This document shows, piece by piece, positions 11,710 through 23,461 of a stretch of DNA of 64,000 bases. Below the pieces are notes generated by a model, which worked only from the letters and a program-made list of their open reading frames with translations, was not told where the DNA came from and made no database searches. The stretch is from Cokeromyces recurvatus (Eukaryota; Mucoromycota; Mucoromycetes; Mucorales; Mucoraceae). Numbering within the stretch: position 1 is the stretch's first letter; every line of letters begins with the position of its first letter. Position numbers and translations under genes: made by a program. The DNA lies in assembly GCF_025118155.1 (NCBI RefSeq), contig NW_026251392.1, forward strand, positions 558,001-622,000, given 5' to 3'.

Positions 11710-12207
11710 CAAAGCATGTACCGAATGATATAAATTTTATTAAACTATCTGGATTGGATGTAGATCATGAATTCGAATTTCATATTATAATTAAAACAAC
11801 ATCTGGCGAATATAAATCAAATATAGTAAATGCACGTACACATAAAATGGATAATTTGACAGGTATTCGTGTGGCATTTGGTACGTTTGAGGAACCAGAA
11901 CCAGCTATTACAGGGTTAAAGGAATTACTATCAAAAATGGGTGCATCATGGTCTGATGAAGTCAACGTAGAAACAACTCATTTATTAGCTCAACTTCCAG
12001 GTGGAACAAATTATGAGCATGCTGTTCAACATTCCATACCTATAGTGAAACCCGAATGGTTAGTCCAATGTGATAGAAATAAAAAAATTCAGGTAAAATG
12101 ACATTTATGTCAAAACAATTTTGTATATGTGTATATATTTATATTCATTATATTATTTTTAGCCTGCTCTGCCTTATTATATCGTGAATATAGTAAACAA
12201 TGATTAA
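11137..12207 (+). CDS. CHS5: Chs5-like exomer scaffold (FN3 + BRCT)
   Basis: Chs5 is the core of exomer, the trans-Golgi cargo adaptor that exports chitin synthase III in yeast. Exons 11137-11181, 11281-11595, 11715-12092 and 12163-12207 give 260 residues. The N-terminus MTSVQFTVGKLDAGMAILL and EDHHLIEFPS are the family's opening motif. A fibronectin-III-like domain follows (about 70-160, with ILEWDPLIL and KLSGLDVDHEFEFH), then a BRCT domain (about 165-245, with ETTHLLAQLPGG and VKPEWLVQC). It is much shorter than yeast Chs5 (671 residues) because the long acidic/Lys-rich tail is absent; the last exon encodes only 14 residues. Intron 2 contains a run of about 61 T (11646-11706). Confidence 0.9.
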
Positions 12208-12283
12208 TATACGTGATGCTTTAGTTCAAAAATGTTGCTTTTTTTAAAATAGCATATTAAAAATATAGTAATGTTTAATTTAT

Positions 12284-13513
12284 TTATGCAAAAATGTCAC
12301 AATCAGGGCCAAATACATTCTTAGGGTCACTGTAGATATATATATATATATATATATATAATGTCAGTATATGTATACATATATTTTGTTCTTTTCATTT
12401 TTATTTATTTAAACTTACCATATACGAATTGGATTTTTTCGTCCAAGAGCAGTGACAGCCTCAATATCGTCATCCTCCATTTTGAAATAAGTTAAGTTAT
12501 CCTTGATTCGAGAAGGAGTAACAGACTTGGGAATGACAGCATAGCCGCGATTAACACCCCAATTAAGTAAAATTTGAACAGGCGTTTTATTATACTTTTT
12601 AGCTAACTCAAAAATAATGGGCTCTTCCATTGTTTTGAAAGCACCTCTGTAACCAGGATTACCAAGAGGAGAATAAGCAGTTAGAACAATGTTCTTACTC
12701 TTACAATAAGCTAGTAACTCTTCTTGAGGAAGAGCAGGATGTATTTCAACCTAAAATAAACATGCATTTTCAATATATCGTTTTTTTTTTTCTTTTTTTT
12801 TTCGAAAAAAAATACTTTACTTGGTTTACAGCAGGAGGGATATCGCATTTACTCAACAAGTCTTCGAGCATGGGAATAGTAAAGTTAGAGACACCAATAG
12901 AACGAGCTTTACCATCCTTTACTAGCTTTTCCATAGCACGCCATGTATCAATAATAGGTACATGTGTGTTTTTCATATCTCCAGTAGTTTTACAATCAGA
13001 AAATTCATAACCTTTGAATTCGACAGAAATAGGCCAATGAATAAGATATAAATCAACATAATCAGTACCCAAGTTCTTTAATGAGCGTTCAAAGACAGGA
13101 CTAACATGTTGGGGTTCTCGAAAATTTGGCCATAATTTTGTAGTGATGAAAAGCTCTTCACGAGGAATCTTACTTTCCTTAATTGCCTTTCCTAAAGCTT
13201 CTTCTGTTTCATCTAAAGAATGAACAACGTGATATTTCATAAGTACTATTGTACATTGTATACTTTTAATTATTGACTTACATATATAAGCAGTATCAAA
13301 ATGTTTGTATCCAACTTCTAAAGCTGCTTTTGCAGCAGAGTATACTTGTTCAGAACCATCATTGCCACCAAAAGTACCAAAACCTATCATAGGGAAATCA
13401 TACCCGCTATTAAGCTAAGTTATATGAAAGATATTTGTGCATATGTTTAGTTGTTATTATTTAAATAAATAAATAAAAATACATACTTTGATAGTAGGAA
13501 TAACAGTAGACAT
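12284..13513 (-). CDS. Aldo-keto reductase (AKR superfamily)
   Basis: NADPH-dependent reductase of carbonyl substrates, cytosolic; the substrate cannot be read from sequence. Exons, complement of 13513-13487, 13414-13282, 13212-12821, 12750-12419 and 12329-12284, give 309 residues. The catalytic tetrad is in place: Asp49 and Tyr54 (DTAYIY, assembled across intron 2), Lys79 (ITTKLW) and His112 (LIHWP). The NADP-binding C-terminal signature is IPKSVTPSRIKDN. The last intron lies within the RICDP codons and the protein ends in DCDIFA; without that splice the frame would stop prematurely after IRIW. Intron 3 is T-rich and intron 4 contains a TA repeat. It faces the convergent Chs5 gene, with only 76 bp between stop codons. 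Confidence 0.93.
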
Positions 13514-14197
13514 TGTTGAATAAAAGGAATTAAGAAAAAAAAATTACATGATACCATCCAATTGTTCGTGTTATATACCTTATATTTAAATACCGACGAT
13601 AGCGACAAAGATAAGGTTAAAGGTCAGCTAAAGACTAGTATTATTTAGTCTAAAACTATTTAGTATCGATGCCTCTTTAATAAGTATATCAAGACATACT
13701 ACTGTTTGTAACAGACTGCTACTGTTGAATATCTATTACAATCCCGAGGTATATTATGTACTCACACTTGAGTGACCTCGGAGTAAAACTATATTCCAAG
13801 GAAAAGCCTGTTTAAATAAATTTCACTATTACTCTTTTAAATAACTAGCTAGAGCGTATAGAGTCTTAATTATCTTACATCCGTGATAATCAAGCCATAT
13901 ACTATAAAAAGGAGCTATAAACCTTTTTTGAAGACAAAGAAAAGAAAAGAAAAGAGAGAGAGAGAAATATAATAGGTATGCAATTAGATGCAAGTAAGTA
14001 AGAATTAGTTTGATCATTAGGATAACCATTGTAACAGTTAGTATCTGTGATTTGATCAGGTTAAAAATAATAGCCAACCTTATGTTCGGTTGTACAAATT
14101 ACTACCTGGTGAAGAGTCAATGATGAAATTATTTGACAGGAGCGTGATGCCTTCATTAGTAAATGATTTTAATGGACTGCTAGACTATTGAACATAA

Positions 14198-14263
<66 letters not shown>

Positions 14264-15208
14264 GAAGGTAGTATCATGAGTAAATAAGATGGAAATTCAA
14301 TGTTTCATTGGAAAACTAACTAAGATACCTTGAACCGTATCTACTCGTCTTTGCTCAAGAACACAGATAGACATAGAAAAAATTCCAATGAAACTGATGG
14401 TTAATTAAGGAATAGAGATCTCGAATATTCTTCTATATACCTTCTATCAGTAATTCCTTATAAAAAAATATCTACAAACCCCTTTAAATTATTTTAATAT
14501 ATATTCTGCTAATATCAACCTCTAGTATATACTATAGATACGGCTTAAACCATTTATATAGTCAATGAGCTGTCCTAAATTGTTGCATTAATGACATTAT
14601 TGCATATAGCACTCAAGTTTCTGAATCAAATAAAGTGTTATTGTTTATTCCTCTTTTTTTTGGTTAATAAAACTTAAATGTTTCTATTCTATTATATGCA
14701 TAAAGTACAAGACATTAGAATGATTCTTTTATTTAAATAGTAGATGATTAGATTATTCTAATTTTACAAAATAGCTCTTTTATTATAGAATAGTAAGATT
14801 AAACTAGTAGAAAAAAAGATGCTCTATAATATCATTTGAAAGAATTCATTTCCAACAATAACATTAAGAGTTAATTCAAGTATTTAATATGTAAAATATT
14901 ATTCTAGAGAAAACTGATTTGACATACCATATGAGCAGACTTCTATAAAAAAAAAGAAAAATAGAAAGAGAGAAAGAGAGAGTAGGAATTGTTGATAACT
15001 ACTTATTAACTATTTTAATATTTAAAACTTGTTTCTTGGAGAAAACATTATTATTTTTTTTATACAAATGCTATAATATACATATATAAAGAAGTAGTGT
15101 ATTTATCTTTGACGCGTATTTATTCAGTTTTGATTGGCTGATAAAAAATGTTGTCAAAAAAAAAAAAGGTTAATTCTGCATGTCTTTTCTGTTTTGTTTA
15201 ATTAATAA
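13514..15208. other. Intergenic, no gene seen
   Basis: AT-rich. It contains a T45/A17 junction (14202-14263) that could fold as a homopolymer hairpin, and a GA-rich microsatellite near 13941-13966. Short open frames here lack coding character. Confidence 0.45.
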
Positions 15209-15678
15209 ATGACGTTTGAAGAAGAAATTGTTTTACGACTAAAACGAAACGGTACTTTTGATTCTATAAGAAAGCAACTACTATCAGAGTTCCAATCTGG
15301 TGTAAGTATATCCATATAAAAAATTATATAATTTTTTATTGAGATTATTAAATAAATTACAATGTTATAGGATGCTGGGCAAAAGTTTTTAGACAAACTT
15401 AAAGCATTCATGGAAGATTTAGTTCATAGAGATCCTAGTTTATTAGATAAGGACTCTTCCTTTTTTTACGATTATGTTTCTGCTGAACTTGAAAGGTTTA
15501 TTTTCTAAAATAAATGACGAACATAAAGTAATTATGATTAACGTTGATTTGAAGTAGATCTGGAATTTATCAAACAATACGACAAGAGATTTTGGATACT
15601 TTGAAAGATGACTCTCATCAGAAAAAAATAGATGAAGATATATATTTTGTAACTGAAAATGAAGAGAAAAACCAATAA
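15209..15678 (+). CDS. SHG1: SHG1/BOD1-domain protein (COMPASS Shg1-like)
   Basis: Shg1 is a small subunit of the Set1/COMPASS histone H3-K4 methyltransferase complex, nuclear. Exons 15209-15301, 15371-15495 and 15558-15678 give 112 residues. The domain pattern is visible: VLRLKRNGTFDSIRKQLL, then a Leu/Phe helix with VHRDPSLLDKD, then ELERSGIYQTIRQEIL, matching the order 'short helix, FD-IRK-LL, HRDP, SG-Y' known for the family. The protein is about the minimal domain with a short acidic tail. Assignment rests on motif order, since the domain is small and weakly conserved. Confidence 0.65.
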
Positions 15679-16640
15679 TAAGAATCAATCACAATAGATA
15701 CCCGTCTTCACTACCTTATGATATGATCAAAATATATCGATACTTTTAATAATCTAATACAGGGCAAATATTACATATATAATAAAGTTTTATATATCAC
15801 TTTGTCAACATAATGCTGCTCAATTAATTGTAATTCTGCTAATTTTATCGAAATTCCTTACGTATAGTTGTAGTACTTTATTTAATAGAATACGACACTA
15901 ATATGTAATATTATTATGCATATATTACCAAAGAAATACAATGGTTGTATACCCAGAGAGTACTACTTTTTATATTTTCTTAAATTGTTTTGTTATACTC
16001 GTTCCTTTCATCGATAGAATATGTTATGACTGGTAAATATGAAACTTTCTTATTTTTTAAAAATCCAGATGAGAATAGAATAGGCAAAATAAAACATTTT
16101 TCTAGATTTTACAAGACAGATAAAATCAAGTAAAGGTACAAACTATATGTTGTATAAAAAAGTATTATTCATCGCAAATCACATTGATTACAGCACTATC
16201 TTTTAAACAGATATTCAAAATCAATTAGTAAAGTAAATGAGGTTGAACAATAGTTCTAAAAGTCGATTGATTTTAAATGATTGGCATTTATATAAGAATA
16301 CAAGGATATGTGGGATCATATAAAAGGTAATTAACTCTGATTACCTTATTTTGATAATCGTCGAACTATTAAAAAAATTTATTTGATATTAGATCGTGAT
16401 AAATAACCTCAAGTTGATAATATGCAATGAGAATAGATATCGTAGGTTGCAGAAAATATTCGTTTATCAATACTTTGAAATTGTAATTTATGATAATTAA
16501 AAAACTTGAAGATGAAAAAATAAAAGCAAGATATGTTAACTAACATGTTAGTATGCATTACATGAATAAAAGAAGCAAAATACTACTATTTTTTATTTTA
16601 TTTTATTTTTTGTTCATACATACATAGTATAGAGTGTTCC
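15679..16640. other. AT-rich intergenic
   Basis: No coding, RNA or repeat feature that I can support. Confidence 0.4.
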
Positions 16641-17160
16641 ATAGCTCAATAATAATTTTAAAAAAGACAACAAGTCAAAGTAGTAGTTGTTTTTGATAAG
16701 GATGTGTTGGTAGTAGTATTGTAGTTGTAGGTATAAATGGCGGTGGTGGTATAAGTGGGGTGTTTATAGTAAATATAGCCGTATGTGTATCCTCTATTTC
16801 TGATGAAAGTAACACGGGTGTTTGGAGAGTGACTAGAATTCGCAGCATATTTAGCCCAAGCCTAGGCTGTGGAATCGAATCACTTCAAGGGTTCCCCACC
16901 AAATCAAATGAACCCTTAATTTTTTTAATTATTCTTGTTTTTTGTACTACACCAGCGACTCCTTTTTTTTTTCTTTTTACAGTAGCAGTAGCAGCAGCAA
17001 CATGAATAATGATGTGTTATAGTTATATTCTACCAAGCAACGGTAGTAGATACAGGAAGAACAGTAGTAATTACAAATTTGCTATTATTACCTGGTATTA
17101 TTATAGTCGGATCATATATCAAAAACAAATCATTTAAACGCCTCCTGTTTTTATTATTAT
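16641..17160 (-). pseudogene. Possible coding remnant, unknown
   Basis: Three minus-strand stretches have a coding-like composition. One reads LFLIYDPTIIIPGNNSKFV (about 17030-17140). One is basic and contains GSFDLVGNP (about 16895-16990). A Pro/Thr-rich one contains INTPLIPPPPFIPTTT (about 16690-16870). They sit in different frames with stops between them and I cannot connect them with convincing splice sites. No family is recognised. Confidence 0.2.
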
Positions 17161-17674
17161 ATGTATGCATATTATGTTTCTTGTACCTTGATATTATTAT
17201 GGTTTTCAAGCAGTAGATAGAAAGTGTTATTTTAAGCACATACACATCTGAATTTATAGTTGCTATATTTGATTTATAAGGTATCTTATAAGAGAGATAA
17301 AAAACAGATACATATTTACATTTAAAAATAATTGCAAATAAACATAATATACAGACTTTTTTAGTCAACTAACAAACTCCTCAAGCTAATAATGCATTAT
17401 GTTATGGTTTAGTTAAGGATTAAGACTTCAAAGTTCTATCAAGAATACAGTAATAACAATTACTGTCCCCCTATAAATTAGCCCAAAGAAGAATATTCTC
17501 AGCTATTTCAAAAAGAAAATAATAATATAACAATTTTACCACTTTAACAAGTGCAAGATTTTCCTTTTCCAAGAATATTTAACTGGAAAGTTATCTAAAG
17601 GTTGTATAAATAAAATGAATAATCATGGCTATTTCTTTATTCAGTTTTACGTCTAAAATTCAAATTTTGCCTCA

Positions 17675-17717
<43 letters not shown>

Positions 17718-18609
17718 AAGAAAGTGTTATATATATTCGAAACTAACAAATAAAGAAACAATGTAGAAATAGTAAATAAACTAATAAAAGATAGCTTTAT
17801 TTTCTAGCATGACTCCCAATATAGAGAAAAGCCTAACCTTCTTGATATACATCTTTTGTTTACAATTTAGTTATTAGAATTAGGAATATTTAGGAATATA
17901 TTTAGCAACGCAAACTAGAAAAGCTACATAAAAAGAAAGAAAGTGATTAGTAATTTTATAGTTTCTAAGAAAGGTAGCATTAATATCATCAATAAAGATA
18001 TTTACTATATTGATGAAATAATGGATATCAAAATAATAAAGATAAAAAGTATGAACGATTAAAACATTTGTTTTTGAAATATTTAAGAAGATCTTATATG
18101 TGTATATCATAAAATTATACTATAGGAATTAAAAATTGTTTCATCAACCTTCCTACAAATTGAGGCTTCCACCCTCCTTTAAAATATTTGATCGCGTTAT
18201 TTTTACATTTATAATATTGTAAAATATTAGTTATAATATAGTTAGAGAACTGCTTACAGCTTTTATTAACATAATAAATATGAAAAGAAAAAAATATGCC
18301 TTGAAGAGATATAATATCGTACCTAATTTTATGGTAATAGTATATACGTGTGTTATGTTTATTTTAGAAGTAAACAAAATATTAGAGTGTAGTTTTTTTA
18401 GTAACTTAAAGAAAAAGAATAAGAAGAATATTAATAATCCCAAGCAATCTTTATAATAAACAATTGTAGGCAGTAGTAATATTACTAAATAGTTATATTA
18501 AAGCATATAAATAGTTTATTAAATGGTTTCAAGTGTTATAGTGTGATAAGCCAGCTTGAATATAGTATTATAAATACAAGTATAATGTAAAGTATGAAGA
18601 GCGACACAT
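17161..18609. other. AT-rich intergenic
   Basis: Contains a T12/A29 junction (17675-17715). Open frames at 17880-18110 and 18231-18443 are low-complexity and not credible genes. Confidence 0.4.
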
Positions 18610-18740
18610 TTCTTCATTTTTAAGAATTAATAAAGAACAAAAACATGATCCATATAATTATTAATGTCTACGTCTATTATATTTCATAATAATTAATTGG
18701 AATCACGGTTGTCTCATCGTAAAGAACACGACGCAAGTAA
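18610..18740. repeat. Dispersed repeat next to tRNA-Leu (copy 2)
   Basis: Partner of 8150-8280 in the same orientation and in the same position relative to a minus-strand tRNA gene (here about 65 bp past its 3' end). Confidence 0.45.
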
Positions 18741-18803
18741 TATGAAAAATTATATGAATATAAACATTTTAAATATAATGCATAAAAAAGCAAAAATAAA
18801 AAG

Positions 18804-18886
18804 TGAAGAGAGTGGGATTTGAACCCACGCCTCCGAAGAGATCACGACCTTAACGTGACGCCTTAGACCAACTCGGCCATCTCTCC
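18804..18886 (-). tRNA. tRNA-Leu (AAG anticodon)
   Basis: An 83-nt class II tRNA on minus. Acceptor GGAGAGA pairs with TCTCTTC (one G-T). The anticodon arm is TCACG-TTAAGGT-CGTGA, giving anticodon AAG. A long variable arm ATCTCTTCGGAGGC identifies it as Leu, and the T arm is GTGGGTTCAAATCCCAC. No intron. Confidence 0.93.
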
Positions 18887-18940
18887 ACATGTTTTTGTCC
18901 AGTCTATTAGCAATGAAGTGGATAAGCAGCCAATAGAAGT

Positions 18941-19001
18941 GCCACTGCAAGCAATGAGTATATCTTGTAAAAAATATAATACAGGATATAATCAAATTTT
19001 A
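18941..19001 (+). repeat. Short copy related to the 21.4-21.7 kb repeat
   Basis: Begins CCACTGCAA, contains TATATCTTGTAAAAAATATA (the same 20 bases occur near 21652-21676) and a GGATATAATCAAAT block. The opposite end TTGCAGTGG is found at about 21686. Confidence 0.5.
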
Positions 19002-19890
19002 GCAGTGATTTTTAAATGTTATTATTTTGATCACTTTTTATTAAAAAATGTTTAAATAAAAATAATATTATATTTTGGAGGTTATAATAGTATTCATGTA
19101 TCCAAAAAAAAGTATATCTCTACTGCCATTTTCTATCATTTTATTTAATTTTTAATTTTACAGCTATTTTGGCTGTAGACCAGGAATTTCCTTTATCCGG
19201 CATTTCCGCCAATAAAATTACATAAAATGAAAAAAAAATAAAAATTGCGGATTCTGAAAAAGTACTTTAACATTTTTTTTATTTATTTTTCATTTTTTTT
19301 TATTCCCCACAAATTTTATATGCGTAACTTTAATTATAGGCTTATAAAATGTAAATTACATTTCAATAATGTAAAATACATTGCAATTGTTTCAAATCAT
19401 ACTTGATGTTTTTTTTTCTCACTCAAGTTTTTACCAAAAAAAAAATAGTACACGTAATATAATAAAAATATGTATTATAATTATATAAATAAAATAAAGA
19501 ATTTTTATTATATGTAAATAAAAAAAAGATGTTTAATTAAATTGCATTCAATCTAATCTATTTTGCATTTCAATTAGATCGTGTAATGTGTTGATTTATT
19601 AATTGACTTTAATTTTGAAATGAAGAAAAAAAAAAACTAATTGCGAATGTAAATTAAAGCAATTCCATTATTAGTGATTATATACATTCGTTTACAATTA
19701 GTGAATTTAGAGAAAAATAAAAACAAGATTTAGCAATTATATAATTAATGTAGTTGTGTTCATTTCAATTAAATTCCTTTTTTTTTTTAAAAAAAAAAAA
19801 TTCAAATTTAATCCCCCCTAGTAAAATTATTTTATATTTTACTTTTTTTATTCTTTATTTAACAATGACCAACATTACCGACATTGACAA
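19002..19890. other. AT-rich intergenic
   Basis: Very AT-rich, with a T11/A12 junction at 19778-19800. Nothing else is supportable. Confidence 0.4.
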
Positions 19891-20693
19891 ATGCAAATGT
19901 TCTGCAATCAGCTCAAAAAAAAAAGCCCTAAAGACTTTACTATATATTTTCAAGAGGTAATTACTACAATTACAAGAGTAATGACATCTCCATTGTTTAA
20001 TGAAGATGACATTGGTAAATGAATTAACACATGTAATTAACAATTCTCAAATATTTTTAGTAAAGGATATTATTGTTCAAAGTAACAGACATTTTGAAAG
20101 GTAAAAGATAATAAGTTAGTGCAAAAAATATAAATGTATTGCTAAGACTTTTTACATTGTATATATAGAGTTTGCTGCTATTCAATAATTTAGTTCGTTT
20201 TATTTCAATAGCGGACCGAAAAAAAACTTTTTTTTTAAAAAAAAAAGAGGTAATCACATCCTTTTTTCCTTTTTTTTCATTTTTTAATACATTCGTTAAA
20301 CTACTAATTTTTTTATTGTAATAGATGTTCATTTTAATATTGTTAGCTATTACTCTTTTTTATATATGTATTTAAATTATAGGTCTTTGTTGATTATTTC
20401 AAATTGTAAGTATTTACATTATTTTGAAAATATATGTATCTTTTTTTTTAATTTTTCTCTTTTCTTAAATCAAAAACAACTAAAATGAAACAATTAAATA
20501 GGTATGTGTTGGTCTTTATTATGCAGCAGCAATATTTGATTCAGATCTACAACAAAGACTTGTATTATTTATCTATTGAAAAAAGGTATATAAAATAACA
20601 CCTTTATCTTTAACTATTTCAATATGTGTATTAACAATTCTTTATATAACAGGGAGGTCAAGTACAAGTGTACATCATTCTAATGTAACATTG
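19891..20693 (+). CDS. Possible multi-exon gene of unknown function
   Basis: Tentative. A frame starting at ATG 19891 (MQMFCNQLKKKSPKDFTIYF) runs to a GT donor at 20015. Splicing to the acceptor ending at 20060 keeps the frame and gives PLFNEDDIVKDIIVQSNRHF, ending at a donor at 20101. Further candidate exons with AG/GT borders follow (about 20384-20406, 20514-20585, 20655-20698), one reading YYAAAIFDSDLQQRLVLF, but I could not join them without ambiguity. No family is recognised. It could be a real intron-rich gene or a decayed one. Confidence 0.25.
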
Positions 20694-20699
20694 AAAGGT

Positions 20700-21394
20700 A
20701 TAGTGTGGGAAAAAAAATAATAATACCCGAGATTTAACTAATATTCTTTTCTCTGCAGCACAAACATAGGTCTAGCCTTTTGTATTTTTTTTTTTTTTGG
20801 TAAATATGATATTTCTATACTTTATCATATGTTGGCTTTTATTAATTATTTATTCTATTAATAGTGTATGCTTCTTTTGTAAATGGAATACTTTTCTGTT
20901 GATCACTTCAATTGCTACTATTTTTTGTTTTGTTCTGTATGATAATCCTTGCAATCTCTGTGTTCTTTTTCTTTTTTTTTCCCCCAAAGGGTTCTTTAAT
21001 CAATGGCCATGTTATCAATAGAATATATATTCAAGGTAAGTGTAATATTTTACATGTAATGCTTATAGCATACTCTTTTATTATTATATATTTTATTATA
21101 TAATTTTATTATATTATTATTATTATTTGATATGTACCAATTTTTTATGTAATAAATAAATAAAAAAAAAAGTAAATAAAAAGCCACATTTTTTGTAAAC
21201 AATGTATTTAATAATGTCCAATAAAGAAAGGCAATAAAGAAGCCTATTTAATATAAACAAAGCCTAAAAGGGAATAAAATACCATCTATATAACCCAATA
21301 ATGTATAACCATGTTTTGATGAGTCATGAAGCATAAAGCCAATGATAAACAACATGGTATGTAAAATATTAGCAAATGAAAAGCAATTATAAAG
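20700..21394. other. AT-rich DNA without a clear gene
   Basis: Several AG/GT-flanked short segments continue from the previous candidate, but open frames (20797-21103) are hydrophobic and low-complexity. Confidence 0.3.
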
Positions 21395-21695
21395 TACAGG
21401 ATTTAATCAAAACTTGTAAAAAACAGTACATGAAATATATAAACCCTGTGTGTATCTTGTAGAAAAAAGTACAAGAAATGTTCAAAACTTGTATATATCC
21501 TGTAGAAAAAGTGCAAGATTTGTTTATATCTTGGTTATATCTTGTATGATTTTGAGGCAGGATTTATACATATCTTGTACATATATCTTGCACATACAAG
21601 AAATGTCTAATTCTTGTAGTACATGATATAGTGCAAGATATAATCAAATCCTGTGTTATATCTTGTAAAAAATATACTCAGATGATTGCAGTGGG
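21395..21695. repeat. Cluster of alternating CTTGTA / TACAAG words
   Basis: About 300 bp built from recurring words such as TATATCTTGTA, AAACTTGTA, AGTACAAGA, GTGCAAGAT and TACATGA, alternating in orientation, so the block is a patchwork of short inverted repeats. A related 60-bp piece is at 18941-19001. There is no coding potential. It looks like a small non-autonomous element or a structured intergenic repeat. Confidence 0.55.
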
Positions 21696-21890
21696 TTAAC
21701 CGGTAAGTCAAAATAAAATAAAATTTAAAGAAGATGTTTATTTAAAAGACAAGATCAAAGATAATGTTTATTTCATTCACATCAAAATCGTATTTATACT
21801 AAATAAAATATTGTAAAATATTATCTAAGTATGAACGTGTTCCAATAAGATTTGAACAAATATTAAAAGCCTTAAAGAAGTCTTTACGTG

Positions 21891-22097
21891 TTAACATGTT
21901 TCACTTTGGACCCTGTTTTTACGTAACCTTTTGTTATTGGTAATGGGCTTGAATTTCATTTTCCGCTTGGCTTCTTTCCTTAGACGAACATCTACTTCTA
22001 ATGGTACATCTTCATAAGTATTATCAGGCTCGACAGATTTGTAAAAGAATTTAAAAATTATAGCCATATTCAGAATTATTTCAAACCCAGCAACCAA
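21891..22097 (-). CDS. Short basic ORF, unknown
   Basis: An open stretch on minus whose C-terminal part is charged and coding-like (VEPDNTYEDVPLEVDVRLRK, then a Lys/Arg-rich end, stop at 21891). The most likely start is the internal Met giving about 58 residues. Isolated in repeat-rich DNA; possibly the tail of a transposon protein. No domain is recognised. Confidence 0.25.
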   Translation of the reverse strand: MVAGFEIILNMAIIFKFFYKSVEPDNTYEDVPLEVDVRLRKEAKRKMKFKPITNNKRLRKNRVQSETC

Positions 22098-22229
22098 TCA
22101 GATTTATGTAATTTACTGTTATTATTTGCGCCCTGTGTGGTATAGTATTATCTTTTAAACAAGTTAATTTATTTTTTTTTATTCTTTTTTGCTTCTTAGA
22201 AGTTTTAATAATACGAATTTACATTCTTA

Positions 22230-22264
<35 letters not shown>

Positions 22265-22289
22265 TAAAAAACGATATACCTCTAAATAA

Positions 22290-22565
22290 TGTTATAATTG
22301 TAGTCGTCTCTATAATCAAGTTAATAGAAATAAACCATCGTTTATTACATAATAAAGAGGTTATTCATATAAAAACTAGTATATTGAACTTCACAGCATA
22401 ATATTCATTCTACACTCAGTTTTAACAATAATCATTGTTAGAATGTTCGAGCAATAATAATAATTATATACATAATTCAAACAGGATTATGACTGGTGTA
22501 TTCAATTACATAATTATCCATGAGTCATACATTTCATATATACATTGATAATATTGAATATTGTT
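22290..22565 (-). repeat. Dispersed ~275-bp repeat, copy 2
   Basis: Inverted partner of 9182-9456. Boundaries are sharp: TGTTATAATTGTAGTCG at the left and GATAATATTGAATATTGTT at the right. A TA dinucleotide array (22233-22260) lies just outside. Confidence 0.7.
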
Positions 22566-23461
22566 AAGTAATGAAATCTTATACAATGATAATTATAGTA
22601 ACTCATAAATAATTGGTATTGTTGTAGCTAGACATATTCACTGAGGATTAATATTGATGTGTCGCAGTCCAATAATAATGATTCGTTATGTTTCTAGGAG
22701 CGGCGACAACTCAGGGAGAAAAAAAAATAAAAATATATCTTATTGAATATAGAATTATTCGAAGACAATGTTTTATGTAAAACACTTTACTATAGTAAAA
22801 CTTGCTTATCTGAATCATATTTCCATTGATAACACTTACCTTATAAAAATATATAAATAACCCTCGATTTTCCCCTCATAATTTTTCGTTGTACAATTTT
22901 TGTATTATCTTTAATAAACTATACAAAGTTTTCACAGACTTGTCTTCTGTTCATTTTTCTTTCCTTGTCTTTTTGCTAATCAAAACACTATTATCTAAAT
23001 AAGTGTTAATAATTAACTTAGTTATTGTATATCTTATAGCATTTTGTCCTTTCCAGCTGTTTCAAAAGTATATCTAAAAACCACTGTAACTATGATAAAT
23101 TTATAAACCACTATTACAAGTATAGGCATCTAGTACAAAAATAAAATAAAATAAAATAAATATTCTAGATATACACAAGTCCCTCTTTTTTTCTTTTTGT
23201 TCTAACAATTTAGCTTTAATTTTTTTTTCCCGTTGACTAAATAGTTATAGAAGTAATTATTGATTTAAATATATTCGATGAGTTTAATGTAATTATAACA
23301 AGAATATCTTGCGTATAATTGCATTCTATTTTCAATATTATCATCAAGAGACTATAAAGTTTCTACAGCAAAATATATTTGTGTTTAGACTTCATAAAGA
23401 TAAAATATATTTATTATATTCAATTTTTTTTTTAAATAAAAGAAGAGGAGAAAAAGATATA
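22566..23461. other. Intergenic with LTR-like segment
   Basis: About 22840-22950 has a TATA-like stretch followed by an AATAAA-like signal and a sharp T-rich border, like an LTR R-U5, but no pair or internal region was found. The open frame 23309-23494 on plus is antisense to the end of the BTB gene and not credible. Confidence 0.3.

Noticed and set aside
12337..12360. TA dinucleotide arrays (also 22233-22260, 29630-29650, 30448-30474)
   Set aside because: Simple microsatellites; common in introns and spacers of AT-rich genomes.
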